In this document: one piece after another, positions 10,889 to 19,232 of the stretch
Position numbering within the stretch: position 1 is the stretch's first letter
How the letters are laid out: every line of letters starts with the position of its first letter
Assembly (NCBI RefSeq): GCF_006538325.1
Contig: NZ_BJKK01000003.1
Location: 409,364 to 473,363, forward strand
Direction of reading: 5' to 3'
Source of the DNA: Alteromonas sp. KUL42
Lineage (GTDB): Bacteria; Pseudomonadota; Gammaproteobacteria; Enterobacterales; Alteromonadaceae
DNA: 64,000 nucleotides
The notes under the pieces: generated by a model
Database searches by the model: none
Told to the model about the DNA's origin: nothing
Seen by the model: only the letters and a program-made list of their open reading frames with translations
Made by a program: the position numbers and the translations under genes

Positions 10889-10926
10889 AAAGCACGTGTG
10901 TCTTTCAAACTGAATAGGTAGTTGCC

Positions 10927-12387
10927 ATGGCAGTATTCGATTTTCGTTTAAAAAAATTAGAACAAGAAATAGAGCATGCGTGTAGCTATGATGAATACGA
11001 AGCTGCTTGCTTGGCGCACGATGCACTGTCGGGCGCAGACGAGTGGAAAGCCAAGGATGAGTCTGAAGATTACGACCACAAACTTATTCGCAAGCGCGTA
11101 CAACGTTTACAGATTGCTCGAGGAAAAGGTGATTTACATGCGCTGATGTCTATACTGCATGAAGGATTGCATGGCAATTTAGGTAACATAGCCAACCCTG
11201 TATTACATCACGAATGTAAAATTGGTACTAAATATCTTATAGAGCAGTTTATTGATGAAGTTACATTAGCATTAGAGCAAATTTATACTGCAGACGAAAA
11301 CAATGTGGATTTCTACGAAAAGCTGTCGTTTTTTGAAGAAACTGCCCACGCCTTTGGGCGAAGCTGCTTGATGCTTTCAGGTGGTGCCGGTTTAGGCTTT
11401 TTTCATGCAGGTGTGGTCAAGTCTCTTAATGAGAAAAACTTACTGCCAACTGTGGTTTCCGGTGCCAGCGCGGGTTCAATTATCGCGGCCATGCTGGGTA
11501 CCCGTAATCACGATGAGCTATTAGAATCATTAAGCGCTGAATTTATTTACGAAACTTTCAAACATTGGCGCAGTTTCGCTGGCCTTGGCAAGAAAAGCTT
11601 ATTCGATAGTTCAGTTTTAGAAAACGCACTTATTGAGTTGTTCGACTTAACCACGTTTGAAGAAGCGTTCAAAAAGACAGGGCGACACATAACCGTAACC
11701 GTTTCACCGGCAGATTTACACCAGCACTCTCGCTTACTCAATGCCAAAACATCACCTAACGCAATTATCACTCAAGCAGTGCGTGCGTCCTGTGCGGTGC
11801 CAATTATTTTCAGTCCTGTTCAGCTGAAAGCAAAAACACTCAGTGGCGATATTGTGCCCTATATCCCCAATAGGCGCTTTGCCGATGGTTCACTAATGGC
11901 AGACCTTCCCTTTGAGCGATTGGCAAGGCTCTATGGCGTAAACCACAGCATTGTGAGTCAAACCAACCCTCTCGCGGTTCCCTTTATTTCATCGAATAGA
12001 ATTGATCCCAATTCCATTTGGGACATGTCGGCTCGTCACATAGGGCAGCTCGCCAAGTCAAACAGCATATTTGCCATTGATATCATCGAACGTTTAATGG
12101 CAAATAAGAGTGCTAAACTCGCCATTCACAAAGTGCGTTCGATTATTGATCAACAGTATGTGGGTAATATAAATATCCTTCCAAAGCGCCAAATTAGAAA
12201 TCTGTCACAAGTATTATCGAACCCTACGTTAGACAGTATTAACCAGCTCATCACAAGTGGCGAACGGGCTTCGTGGCCACAATTGCACGTTATTAAAAGA
12301 AATACCAAAATTAGTGAAAAATTGAGGTATCATTTAGCCCAATTGAAAAAACGTGAAGCGGTAGAGCTTGGTCACCTTGTAAGGTAA
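10927..12387 (+). CDS. Patatin-like phospholipase/lipase with DUF3336 N-terminal domain
   Basis: This is a serine acyl hydrolase of the TGL3/4/5 type, expected to hydrolyse neutral lipids or phospholipids. Residues 1-140 form the DUF3336 helical region. The patatin domain follows, with oxyanion loop GGAGLGFFHAG (about 152-162), nucleophile elbow GASAG (Ser181) and the dyad Asp in FADGSL (Asp320). The 486-residue length is normal for the bacterial family. ATG at 10927 is clear. It lies 75 bp upstream of the degenerate HD-GYP gene, on the same strand. Turnover of the WS/DGAT product or of granule lipids is a reasonable inference from context. Confidence 0.9.
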   Translation: MAVFDFRLKKLEQEIEHACSYDEYEAACLAHDALSGADEWKAKDESEDYDHKLIRKRVQRLQIARGKGDLHALMSILHEGLHGNLGNIANPVLHHECKIGTKYLIEQFIDEVTLALEQIYTADENNVDFYEKLSFFEETAHAFGRSCLMLSGGAGLGFFHAGVVKSLNEKNLLPTVVSGASAGSIIAAMLGTRNHDELLESLSAEFIYETFKHWRSFAGLGKKSLFDSSVLENALIELFDLTTFEEAFKKTGRHITVTVSPADLHQHSRLLNAKTSPNAIITQAVRASCAVPIIFSPVQLKAKTLSGDIVPYIPNRRFADGSLMADLPFERLARLYGVNHSIVSQTNPLAVPFISSNRIDPNSIWDMSARHIGQLAKSNSIFAIDIIERLMANKSAKLAIHKVRSIIDQQYVGNINILPKRQIRNLSQVLSNPTLDSINQLITSGERASWPQLHVIKRNTKISEKLRYHLAQLKKREAVELGHLVR

Positions 12388-12462
12388 CCCATAGCATAAA
12401 GACCGGCTCGAACGGCTCTTATGTAATTAGTGCCGTTTGCAATTGTATATTAAAGGACTCCG

Positions 12463-13908
12463 GTGAGCGTCAAAAGTCACAGCCCTGATAACATTTACAC
12501 ACAACATGTAAAACAGCTGATCAATATGGTTTATCCATATGAATCGGGCTTTGGTTCAGTATTCGAAGATGCACGTCATTACTTTTCGTTAACCCCTACT
12601 CTTGAAGCGCATATTGAGAAAATAAAAGCGAATATAGAAAGAGTAACAAATATTAAAAGGAAAAAAGGTGACGCTCATATTGTCGAAGAACTTACCGACA
12701 AGTTGAAGAAAAATACACAGAAGCTCGAAGATGAGCGGCTCGCTCGCATCCAACGCTTACACGCAGTCTGTGAGAAGATTATTGAACTGAGTGAAGGTGA
12801 AAGTTGGGACGAAACGCAGCATTTAAGCAGCAAGTTTCTAGGAACCTTGATGCTATTAACACCGGGGTCATCTGGTCGAGGTTTTGCTCGTATTCACCAA
12901 CGCTACAAACCACTCTACAAAGCAGTATTAACTTTGCGCTTAGTGGACAAGCTACTCACTCACGATACAATTTCACATAAGTATTTATCAAAATATCGCA
13001 AAGCTGCATTTCGCTTCGACGGCGATACCATGTGGCGTGAGAAATGGAAGTCAGAACTTGCCATTCCTATTATAACCGCTGCCATGCTGCAAGACGTCGG
13101 TTTACAGTGCCCCCAAGCCATCACTATTTTGAAAGGGGAAAACGGCGACCTAGATGAGTTTCGCTTACTCGCTGAGCCTCACCGTAAAGAACTGTTAAAA
13201 CTGAATTACCATTACACGATGAAGTACTTATCAGATGGGTTAGGTACGCCCAAATATGTGGGGAATGACCGTAGCGAGCGTGATGAGTTCGATAAGATTC
13301 AATATGATGCACACCACTTTTTACTTCAACTAGTAAAAGATGCCTTTATCTCGAAAACAGGACTTGGTGAAGTCATTAAGATTCCCCAAATCTACGCATC
13401 TTTTGTATTGTCGACCAAGTACGATTACAGTCGATTAAGCCTGCCTAAAGGGTATATGCTTATTGAACAACTCTCGAAAAAAGGTGCACTTAACAAGCAG
13501 TTGGCACAAGATTTCATGGAAATTGTAGGTTATTTTCCTCAAGGATTTGGTATCACCTTTATACCCACGAATGAACACAACCAAGAGAAAGACCAGTTTG
13601 AATGCGCCATTGTTATTGGCTTGAACCCGAGAAATCCTGCAGAACCCTATTGTAAGGTCGTAACTCGAAATCAGAATTATATTTCAAGCGGCATTCAAGA
13701 AACTATACCTAAAAACCGAAACTTGTATTTCCCAGCGAATAGAAAGAAGTTAATGCGAATTGGTAGAGAGCGTCTCACAGAAATTATGAGCCAGCTATCC
13801 AGTAATTTCAGTGCAGATTCTATTGATGACTTAATCCCAAGCTACTGGGAACCTTACGATTTCTTTGGTTTTAAGAAACACCAAAACTTGTGGGCAAAAA
13901 TCAAGTAG
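12463..13908 (+). CDS. Degenerate HD-GYP-like protein, function unknown
   Basis: The GTG start at 12463 follows a good AAAGGA site. The product is 481 residues, without a signal peptide or membrane segment. Residues 45-110 look like a coiled coil. From about 205 the sequence follows the HD-GYP domain pattern: AAMLQDVG stands where ALLHDIG is expected, then a D-x-D-E-F segment and AEPHRKELL where the family has a THP motif. Later comes a helix pair ending QLAQDFMEIVGYFPQG (about 345-360), where the family has F-D-x-x-x-V-x-x-F and a YPIG turn. The metal-binding His is Gln210 and the GYP loop is absent, so phosphodiesterase activity is unlikely. The HD-GYP relation is my reading of spacing, not a search result. 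It probably forms an operon with the patatin gene. Confidence 0.75.
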   Translation: MSVKSHSPDNIYTQHVKQLINMVYPYESGFGSVFEDARHYFSLTPTLEAHIEKIKANIERVTNIKRKKGDAHIVEELTDKLKKNTQKLEDERLARIQRLHAVCEKIIELSEGESWDETQHLSSKFLGTLMLLTPGSSGRGFARIHQRYKPLYKAVLTLRLVDKLLTHDTISHKYLSKYRKAAFRFDGDTMWREKWKSELAIPIITAAMLQDVGLQCPQAITILKGENGDLDEFRLLAEPHRKELLKLNYHYTMKYLSDGLGTPKYVGNDRSERDEFDKIQYDAHHFLLQLVKDAFISKTGLGEVIKIPQIYASFVLSTKYDYSRLSLPKGYMLIEQLSKKGALNKQLAQDFMEIVGYFPQGFGITFIPTNEHNQEKDQFECAIVIGLNPRNPAEPYCKVVTRNQNYISSGIQETIPKNRNLYFPANRKKLMRIGRERLTEIMSQLSSNFSADSIDDLIPSYWEPYDFFGFKKHQNLWAKIK

Positions 13909-14008
13909 TTGCTACAAGCTAGAACTAAAACTGAACAACCATAAAAAAGTACTATGTAGTTGCTAGCCTAAGCAACTTATCTATAGAACATCGACCTTTT
14001 TGAGTATT

Positions 14009-14041
14009 TAGAGGCTGTATGTCAAGATTTAACAGCCTCTA
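14009..14041. other. Hairpin downstream of phasin-like gene
   Basis: A perfect 10-bp inverted repeat, TAGAGGCTGT-N13-ACAGCCTCTA, lies between the convergent ends of the HD-GYP-like and phasin-like genes. No T-run follows on either strand, so it may be a transcript-end stabiliser or a weak terminator. Confidence 0.5.
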
Positions 14042-14073
14042 GGTACTTGGCATTTTTCGTCTCTAAACGTTTT

Positions 14074-14847
14074 CTACTCAGAGCTTTTATTTTCTGTGCT
14101 TTGCACAGCTTGAGCCGTACTGTCACCTTTCGCAGAAGAAGCTTTCGTCGCAGTTGTGGTTTTTCTCGACGCCGTTGTGGCTCTTTTACGGGTCGTCGTT
14201 GCCTTAGCACTACTTGATTTAGCCGTAGCAGCATTTGAAGCTGTAGGTTTTGTGGCAGTCGATTTAGAAGCCGCTGTTTTCGTTGTAGAACGCTTCGTTG
14301 ACGTGGACCTTGATGCCGTTTTCGGTGCAGTTGTTTTCGGAGCAGTAGTCGCCGCGGTTTCTTTTGCTTCAGCTTTTGCAGTCGGCGCTTTTTTTGCCTT
14401 TGCAGCAGCCTCTTTGGCAGCTAACAAAGCCACTTGCTCAACTAATAGCTCAACCTTTGCATTGAGAAGTTCAATTTGCTGCGCCTTTTTCTGACGCTTT
14501 TGCGCGCCGGGCAGCAGTGATAACAATGGATTTGAAGTAACCACCTGTTGTGCCGAGTCCATCCAAGCAAAAGGATTCAGTACGCGCTTTAATTCGCTTT
14601 CAACTTCCAACCCCTTGTTTTGCATCGATTGGATAGCTTCGTGGGTTTCATCAAGTTTCTGACTAACCAAGCCGGCAGCTTGATCTAAAGCTGAAGACAA
14701 CAAGTCAGTACCTGCAAATAGCCATCCAAATACTGGCGACGCTTTGAGCGCAGCAATATTTGTATTTGTGTTAGTTGAAGAAATAAGTTCTTGAGTCACA
14801 GAGTCAGTACTGACATCCGTTTGTTGTGCGGTGCTTTTATCAGTCAT
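14074..14847 (-). CDS. Phasin-like granule protein with histone-H1-like Ala/Lys/Thr-rich tail
   Basis: The ATG at 14847 follows a strong GGAGG site, giving 257 residues. Residues 1-150 are helical, with an amphipathic segment (ALDQAAGLVSQKLDETHEAI), a PHA-granule style FAWMDSAQQVV and a leucine-rich coiled coil (IELLNAKVELLVEQVALLAAK). The rest is a low-complexity Ala/Lys/Thr/Ser tail resembling PhaF-type phasins, whose tail binds DNA. The gene follows a short phasin gene on the same strand. It likely coats storage granules and tethers them to the nucleoid. No PHA synthase is in the window, so the granule type (PHA, or wax ester/TAG) is undecided. Confidence 0.75.
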   Translation of the reverse strand: MTDKSTAQQTDVSTDSVTQELISSTNTNTNIAALKASPVFGWLFAGTDLLSSALDQAAGLVSQKLDETHEAIQSMQNKGLEVESELKRVLNPFAWMDSAQQVVTSNPLLSLLPGAQKRQKKAQQIELLNAKVELLVEQVALLAAKEAAAKAKKAPTAKAEAKETAATTAPKTTAPKTASRSTSTKRSTTKTAASKSTATKPTASNAATAKSSSAKATTTRKRATTASRKTTTATKASSAKGDSTAQAVQSTENKSSE

Positions 14848-14880
14848 AACGCCTCCGTTAATGGAGATTAGGAAGGGCGA

Positions 14881-14920
14881 CGTTAAACGCAGCGTGAATA
14901 CCCCAAAGCTGCGTTTGACG
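14881..14920 (-). other. Intercistronic hairpin 1 between phasin genes
   Basis: A 13-bp inverted repeat (14881-14893 with 14908-14920; one G-T pair, 14-nt loop) lies between the two phasin-type genes, just upstream of the ribosome site of the downstream gene. There is no T-run, so it looks like an mRNA processing or stability element. Confidence 0.6.
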
Positions 14921-14924
14921 CCTA

Positions 14925-14954
14925 CAATATTCACCCAATTAAACGTGAATATTG
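14925..14954 (-). other. Intercistronic hairpin 2 between phasin genes
   Basis: A perfect 10-bp inverted repeat, CAATATTCAC-N10-GTGAATATTG, lies 4 bp from the first hairpin. It begins 36 bp past the stop of the short phasin gene. A short AT-rich stem without a T-run makes termination uncertain. Confidence 0.6.
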
Positions 14955-14989
14955 CTTAGTAATTAACTTCGCTTAGCAGCAAAAAATAA

Positions 14990-15349
14990 TTACTTGTTTG
15001 CAGCAAGTTTTGCTACTGCTTCAGTAAGCGCATCAATTTTTGCAGAAAGCTCTTCAATGCGCTGATCGGCTGGTTCAGAGTCTAAACCTAGCTTTTTACG
15101 TACATCAGCTACGCGGTTTTCAACATCACTTGTCGTTGATTTGAATTTGCTACGCGCGTCATCTTCAAGTGTTTCACCTTTGCTTACTAAGTCTTCGAAC
15201 ATTTTGCTCGCTTCTTCACTAAGCTTTTCGTAACGACCCTGCGCTTCTTCTACGCTTTTTCCATAAGCGCCAAGACCTGCTAACCAAATTTTACGAGCCA
15301 TTTCTTCAGCTTCGTTGATTTTACCTTTAATTGTGTCTGTAGTAGTCAT
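14990..15349 (-). CDS. Phasin family protein (PhaI/PhaF N-terminal type)
   Basis: The 119-residue protein matches the short phasin family: ARKIWLAGLGAYGKSVEEAQ near the N-terminus is the typical granule-binding segment, followed by EEASKMFEDLVSKGE, a linker, and a C-terminal leucine-zipper-like coiled coil (RIEELSAKIDALTEAVAKLA). A GGAGCTAGAA stretch precedes the ATG. Phasins coat polyhydroxyalkanoate granules and limit their size. A longer phasin-like protein with a basic tail is encoded directly downstream; the two strong intercistronic hairpins suggest differential expression. Confidence 0.88.
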   Translation of the reverse strand: MTTTDTIKGKINEAEEMARKIWLAGLGAYGKSVEEAQGRYEKLSEEASKMFEDLVSKGETLEDDARSKFKSTTSDVENRVADVRKKLGLDSEPADQRIEELSAKIDALTEAVAKLAANK

Positions 15350-15452
15350 TTTCTAGCTCCTATGAATGCTAAATAAAAGTGTATATTCACACTATGAGTT
15401 AAAGGTACGCTTAACAATTAGAAACCGCATACTAAAAATCAAATAAAATTAA

Positions 15453-15486
15453 AAAAGCCCGAAAAAGTTTTTCTTTTCCGGGCTTC
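15453..15486 (-). terminator. Intrinsic terminator of the oligopeptidase gene
   Basis: On the minus strand AAGCCCGGAAAAG and CTTTTTCGGGCTT form a stem with a small loop and one bulge, followed by a T-rich tail. It lies 25 bp past the stop of the S9 peptidase gene. Confidence 0.85.
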
Positions 15487-15510
15487 CATGTAGAACATTT
15501 GCTTTGTTCG

Positions 15511-17691
15511 TTACAAAGGCACACCTGCTAGATGCAATACAAAGGCGTACTCTAGCGCAGTAGATTCAAAACGTTTAAACCGTCCTGAAGCGCCGCCATG
15601 GCCAGCTTCCATATCCGTTTTAAAGAGCAGCAGATTATTATCCGTCTTTAGCTCTCTCAGTTTTGCTACCCACTTCATAGGTTCAAAATACTGTACTTGT
15701 GAGTCATGAAGCCCCGTTGTTACCAACATATGTGGATAAGCTTTCGCTTCCACCTGATCATAAGGTGAATACGACAACATGTACTCAAACTCTCCTTTGT
15801 TGGCAGGATTTCCCCACTCTGTGTATTCACCTGTGGTAAGTGGAATAGAGGCATCGCTCATTGTGGTAACTACGTCAACAAATGGAACATGAGCGCTAAC
15901 GCCCTTGTAAAGCGCGGGCTCCATATTCACTATTGCCCCCATCAACAAACCACCTGCACTGCCCCCCATAGCAAACAAGCGAGACTCATCGGCATAACCT
16001 TTGGCAACCAACCCCTTAGACACGTCAATATAATCGGTAAAGGTATTTATCTTATTGCCCATTTTGCCATCTTCATACCACTCACGACCAAGCATTTGTC
16101 CACCGCGAATATGCGCAACCGCCACCACAAAGCCTCTGTCGAGTAACGACACCCAACTGCTTCTAAACGTAGGCTCGATAGTCGCCCCATAAGAGCCATA
16201 GGCATATTGATAAAGTGGGTTGGTTCCGTCCTTCTTGAACATGTTTTTGCGATAAACCACTGAAACAGGAACCGAGGTACCATCTCGTGCTTCAATCATT
16301 ACTCGTTCAGAGCCATATAAAGAAGAATCAAATGAATCAGACACCTTAGTTTGCTTCATCACTTCTGTATCAAAAGTATTAACATTAATATCGAGGATGG
16401 ACGCTGGCGTGGTGAGTGAACTGTAGTAAATTCTAATGGTTTCAGTATCCACTTGAGTGTTTCCAGTAAAGTAAGCCCCATATACTGGATCTTGCGTAGG
16501 TATTACATGTTGTTCACCTGAAGAGAGGTTGTGCACCACTAAGCGCGTCATACCATTTTCTTTTTCTTTCAAAACAAGGTGGTTTTTCATAACCTCCATA
16601 TCTTGAATAAACACGCCTGGACGATGGCCAACGACCTCTTGCCATGTTGATACATCAGACGTATTGCTCACAGGCGCTTTCATTACCTTAAAGTTTGTCG
16701 CATCTATGTTTGTTAAAACGTAATACGTATCACCTAACTTAGCGACACTGTATTCCTGCCCGCTCTTCAAAGGCAAAAACACCTTAGGCGCTGTCAAAGG
16801 TGCGTTGGCATCAATGAGTGTTACGCCTGTTTTGTCGGTATTGTCATGGTGGACATATATAACATCGCCATCTTTGCTTTTAGAAATAAAGGTGTAAAAC
16901 GTCGGGTCAGTTTCTTCGTAAATTAATGTATCTTCCGCTTGCGGCGTTCCGAGTTTGTGACGGTAAACTTGATACCCCAACAAGGTTTGGGGGTCTTTTT
17001 TTACATAGAAAAGATGTGTGTTGTCGTTTGCCCACTCCACTTGACCTGATGTACCTTCTAATACATCACTTAGCACTTCACCAGTTTCCAGGTTTTTTAC
17101 AAAAACAGTATAAATACGACGGCTTAACGTATCCTGAGAGTACGCCATCAGCGTATTATTCTCGCTTACTTGATAATCGCCAATACTGAAGTAATCATGA
17201 CCTTCGGCCATTAAATTGGCATCCAGTAACACTTCAGGTTCAGCATCTTGCTGCGGTTTGCGCAGATAAATAGGGTATTCATTCTCGCCGGAATAACTGG
17301 TGTAATACCAATAACCATTGGATAACACAGGCACGGTAGAATCATCTTTCTCAACACGAGAAACCAACTCATCGTAAAGCTTTTCGCGCGTTTCTTTTAG
17401 TGGCGCTAATACAGACTCGACATACGCATTTTCTTTTTCTAAATGCGCCAGAATCTCTTCATCTGTGCGTGTGTCATCGCGCATCCAATAGTAATTGTCT
17501 GTACGTGTCACGCCATGAGCCGTCATTTCGTAGGGTACTTTTTTGGCAATTGGCGCAGGCATACTGGTGTTTAACATAACGGTAGCCGTGCTTGATTGAG
17601 CTTCTGAAGTTGTCGATTCCATTTTGGATTGCTCACCGCTACAGCCACTTAATAGCCCACCAGCGGCTAATGCTAGCCATAAATATTTCAT
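15511..17691 (-). CDS. ptrB: S9 family peptidase, oligopeptidase B-like lipoprotein
   Basis: This prolyl-oligopeptidase-family serine peptidase cleaves short peptides, typically after Lys/Arg. The 726 residues begin with a lipoprotein signal (WLALAAGGLLSGCSG, lipobox Cys17), so it is exported and lipid-anchored, unlike cytosolic E. coli PtrB. A beta-propeller domain fills about 80-440. The hydrolase domain holds the nucleophile in MGGSAGGLLMG and the His in EAGHGGASGRF near the C-terminus. An AGGAAT ribosome site precedes the ATG, and an intrinsic terminator follows. It appears to be a single-gene unit. The symbol is given by family resemblance. Confidence 0.9.
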   Translation of the reverse strand: MKYLWLALAAGGLLSGCSGEQSKMESTTSEAQSSTATVMLNTSMPAPIAKKVPYEMTAHGVTRTDNYYWMRDDTRTDEEILAHLEKENAYVESVLAPLKETREKLYDELVSRVEKDDSTVPVLSNGYWYYTSYSGENEYPIYLRKPQQDAEPEVLLDANLMAEGHDYFSIGDYQVSENNTLMAYSQDTLSRRIYTVFVKNLETGEVLSDVLEGTSGQVEWANDNTHLFYVKKDPQTLLGYQVYRHKLGTPQAEDTLIYEETDPTFYTFISKSKDGDVIYVHHDNTDKTGVTLIDANAPLTAPKVFLPLKSGQEYSVAKLGDTYYVLTNIDATNFKVMKAPVSNTSDVSTWQEVVGHRPGVFIQDMEVMKNHLVLKEKENGMTRLVVHNLSSGEQHVIPTQDPVYGAYFTGNTQVDTETIRIYYSSLTTPASILDINVNTFDTEVMKQTKVSDSFDSSLYGSERVMIEARDGTSVPVSVVYRKNMFKKDGTNPLYQYAYGSYGATIEPTFRSSWVSLLDRGFVVAVAHIRGGQMLGREWYEDGKMGNKINTFTDYIDVSKGLVAKGYADESRLFAMGGSAGGLLMGAIVNMEPALYKGVSAHVPFVDVVTTMSDASIPLTTGEYTEWGNPANKGEFEYMLSYSPYDQVEAKAYPHMLVTTGLHDSQVQYFEPMKWVAKLRELKTDNNLLLFKTDMEAGHGGASGRFKRFESTALEYAFVLHLAGVPL

Positions 17692-17990
17692 GGTTATTCC
17701 TATTGTTTTCAGACCGGTTAAGCCTGTTTATTATTTAGCAAATCACGTTGTCTGTTTGCCTTTTAAGACGGTTACGTCCGTGGTTACACCGCCATTAAGT
17801 AACCTTTGAGTATATCTATTTGATTAATTGGATCTAGTAATAACCCTTTGATAACGGGCCTTTAAAGGCTAAAAAGTGTTACAAGATATGTGTTAGGGCA
17901 GTTTTAATTTTCATGGGAAAATCATACTAATTACTTTGGCGCGCTCATTCATTTAAGCAAGTACAGGCGACAAACTTAAGACGGGTCATA

Positions 17991-18020
17991 GAAAAGAAAA
18001 AAGCGGAAAAGAAAAAAGCG
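17991..18020. repeat. 15-bp perfect tandem duplication
   Basis: GAAAAGAAAAAAGCG occurs twice without interruption (17991-18005 and 18006-18020). The right copy supplies the 3' arm and T-tail of the fadR terminator on the minus strand. Confidence 0.8.
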
Positions 18021-18036
18021 CCAAACCGACGCTTTT
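18009..18036 (-). terminator. Intrinsic terminator of fadR
   Basis: On the minus strand, AAAAGCG-N9-CGCTTTTTTC forms a hairpin followed by a T-rich tail, 69 bp past the fadR stop. Confidence 0.7.
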
Positions 18037-18104
18037 GAAAAGTTACACTATGTTTAATTGGTGTTTAATCTTACTTTGAATGCTTAAACACCAATTTGCT
18101 TCAA

Positions 18105-18815
18105 TTAATCGACAAGATCTTTTGGCATGTCATGGCGAATTTCTTGCCACACTTTACCACTTTCAATACCGTACTTTCTTACGACCACTGGTACGCGATC
18201 ATATTCCCCTTTCTCGGCAACATCGAGCAAGTCAGCGTAATACTTATTAGCGACAGCTCTCGCTTGCTCGTGGTCGAAGAAGTAACCGCCAATGCGCGAA
18301 TAAAGACCGCGGAAGCCATTCATCATAAGTACAAAAACATTGTTATTCGACGCTAATGCTAAGTCATGTGACATTTGATAATCGAACTGTGCGAACGCCA
18401 AGCCACTTTGCTCAACATTCTTGTATCGCGCGATGATAGCAGCCGATTCTTGCGGGTTATTACGAATAGCACCGCGTATAAACACCGCGCTTAAATTAGT
18501 GCGCGCTGCTAGCAGGTTATCAACAAGTTCAGGTATACCTTCTTGATCAAGGCGTGCCAGCGTCTCAAGGATGTTTAATCCACACGTTTCCCAAAAATTA
18601 TTTACCTTGGTTGGTTTACCATGTTGAATTGTCAACCAACCATCACGGGCTAAACGCTGAAGTACTTCACGCAACGTTGTACGCGTCACACCAATAAGCT
18701 CAGAAAGCTCTCTTTCCGCTGGCAAAATTGTACCTGGCGGGAATCGTCCACTCCAAATTGATTCAACAATATATTCTTCGGCGAACCCGGCTGGACTCTG
18801 AGCCTTATAAATCAT
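18105..18815 (-). CDS. fadR: Fatty-acid metabolism regulator FadR (GntR family)
   Basis: The 236 residues closely follow E. coli FadR. The winged helix (1-75) includes [35 protein letters not shown] and [15 protein letters not shown], which hold the operator-contacting residues. The C-terminal acyl-CoA-binding domain contains [11 protein letters not shown]. FadR represses beta-oxidation genes and activates unsaturated fatty-acid synthesis, releasing DNA on binding long-chain acyl-CoA. It is divergent from nhaB-dsbB, the same neighbourhood as in enterobacteria and vibrios. Likely targets in this window are fadD (site at 27461), the GMC gene (6262) and possibly fadR itself (18848). Confidence 0.96.
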   Translation of the reverse strand: MIYKAQSPAGFAEEYIVESIWSGRFPPGTILPAERELSELIGVTRTTLREVLQRLARDGWLTIQHGKPTKVNNFWETCGLNILETLARLDQEGIPELVDNLLAARTNLSAVFIRGAIRNNPQESAAIIARYKNVEQSGLAFAQFDYQMSHDLALASNNNVFVLMMNGFRGLYSRIGGYFFDHEQARAVANKYYADLLDVAEKGEYDRVPVVVRKYGIESGKVWQEIRHDMPKDLVD

Positions 18816-19232
18816 AACTAATTGCCTAAACGTTATTGTTATTTTACAACTGATTGTACCAGATGCTCTTTTATTATCACAATGAAATATGCCCCGTCCA
18901 GCAAAGCTTTTAACATCTTGTTAAAATTTACCTTGTCGACAGAGCTAACAAAATCAGTATCTGGCTATTAAATACACATCATTCACTGAATTTAGTCGAA
19001 TAAATAATGAAAACGATAAATATTCAGTGAGTTTCACATGGTGGGGTCTGTGAATTGCTTTCTCAAGGCGTTAATATCATGTACGCTTAATTTCCGACTA
19101 TAATGACAGCAGCAAGACCGCTAATTGAAGAAAAATATCTCTTCATACCAGCAGTTTATGTATGCAATAACCGGAACGAGACAATATAAAGACGCGAAAA
19201 ACGCGCTTTGTTGTAATAAGGAACAGGAACTC
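18816..19232. other. Divergent fadR/nhaB intergenic region
   Basis: Besides a weak FadR-like site (18848-18864), the spacer holds a 9-bp inverted repeat, TCACTGAAT (18983-18991) with ATTCAGTGA (19022-19030), separated by 30 bp. Promoters for both genes must lie here; I cannot place them with confidence. Confidence 0.5.
18848..18864. promoter_or_regulatory. Weak candidate FadR operator upstream of fadR
   Basis: AACTGATTGTACCAGAT shares most positions with the 17-bp FadR operator AACTGGTCNGACCAGTT and ends the same way (ACCAG-T). It lies 33 bp upstream of the fadR start, consistent with autoregulation. The match is partial. Confidence 0.35.

Larger units (their letters stand above)
17692..18104. 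other. Intergenic region between oligopeptidase and fadR genes
   Basis: This spacer holds the promoter region of the oligopeptidase gene, the fadR terminator and a 15-bp tandem duplication (17991-18020). I find no convincing gene in the remaining AT-rich sequence. Confidence 0.5.

Noticed and set aside
14156..14494. Val/Ala-rich plus-strand frame opposite the phasin-like gene
   Set aside because: It is the complement of the Ala/Lys/Thr-rich tail of a well-supported minus-strand gene; composition is an artefact of the low-complexity codons and there is no ribosome site.
19125..19232. N-terminal extension of NhaB
   Set aside because: The NhaB family starts at the later ATG (19233), which has its own ribosome site; the extension has no NhaB-like sequence.
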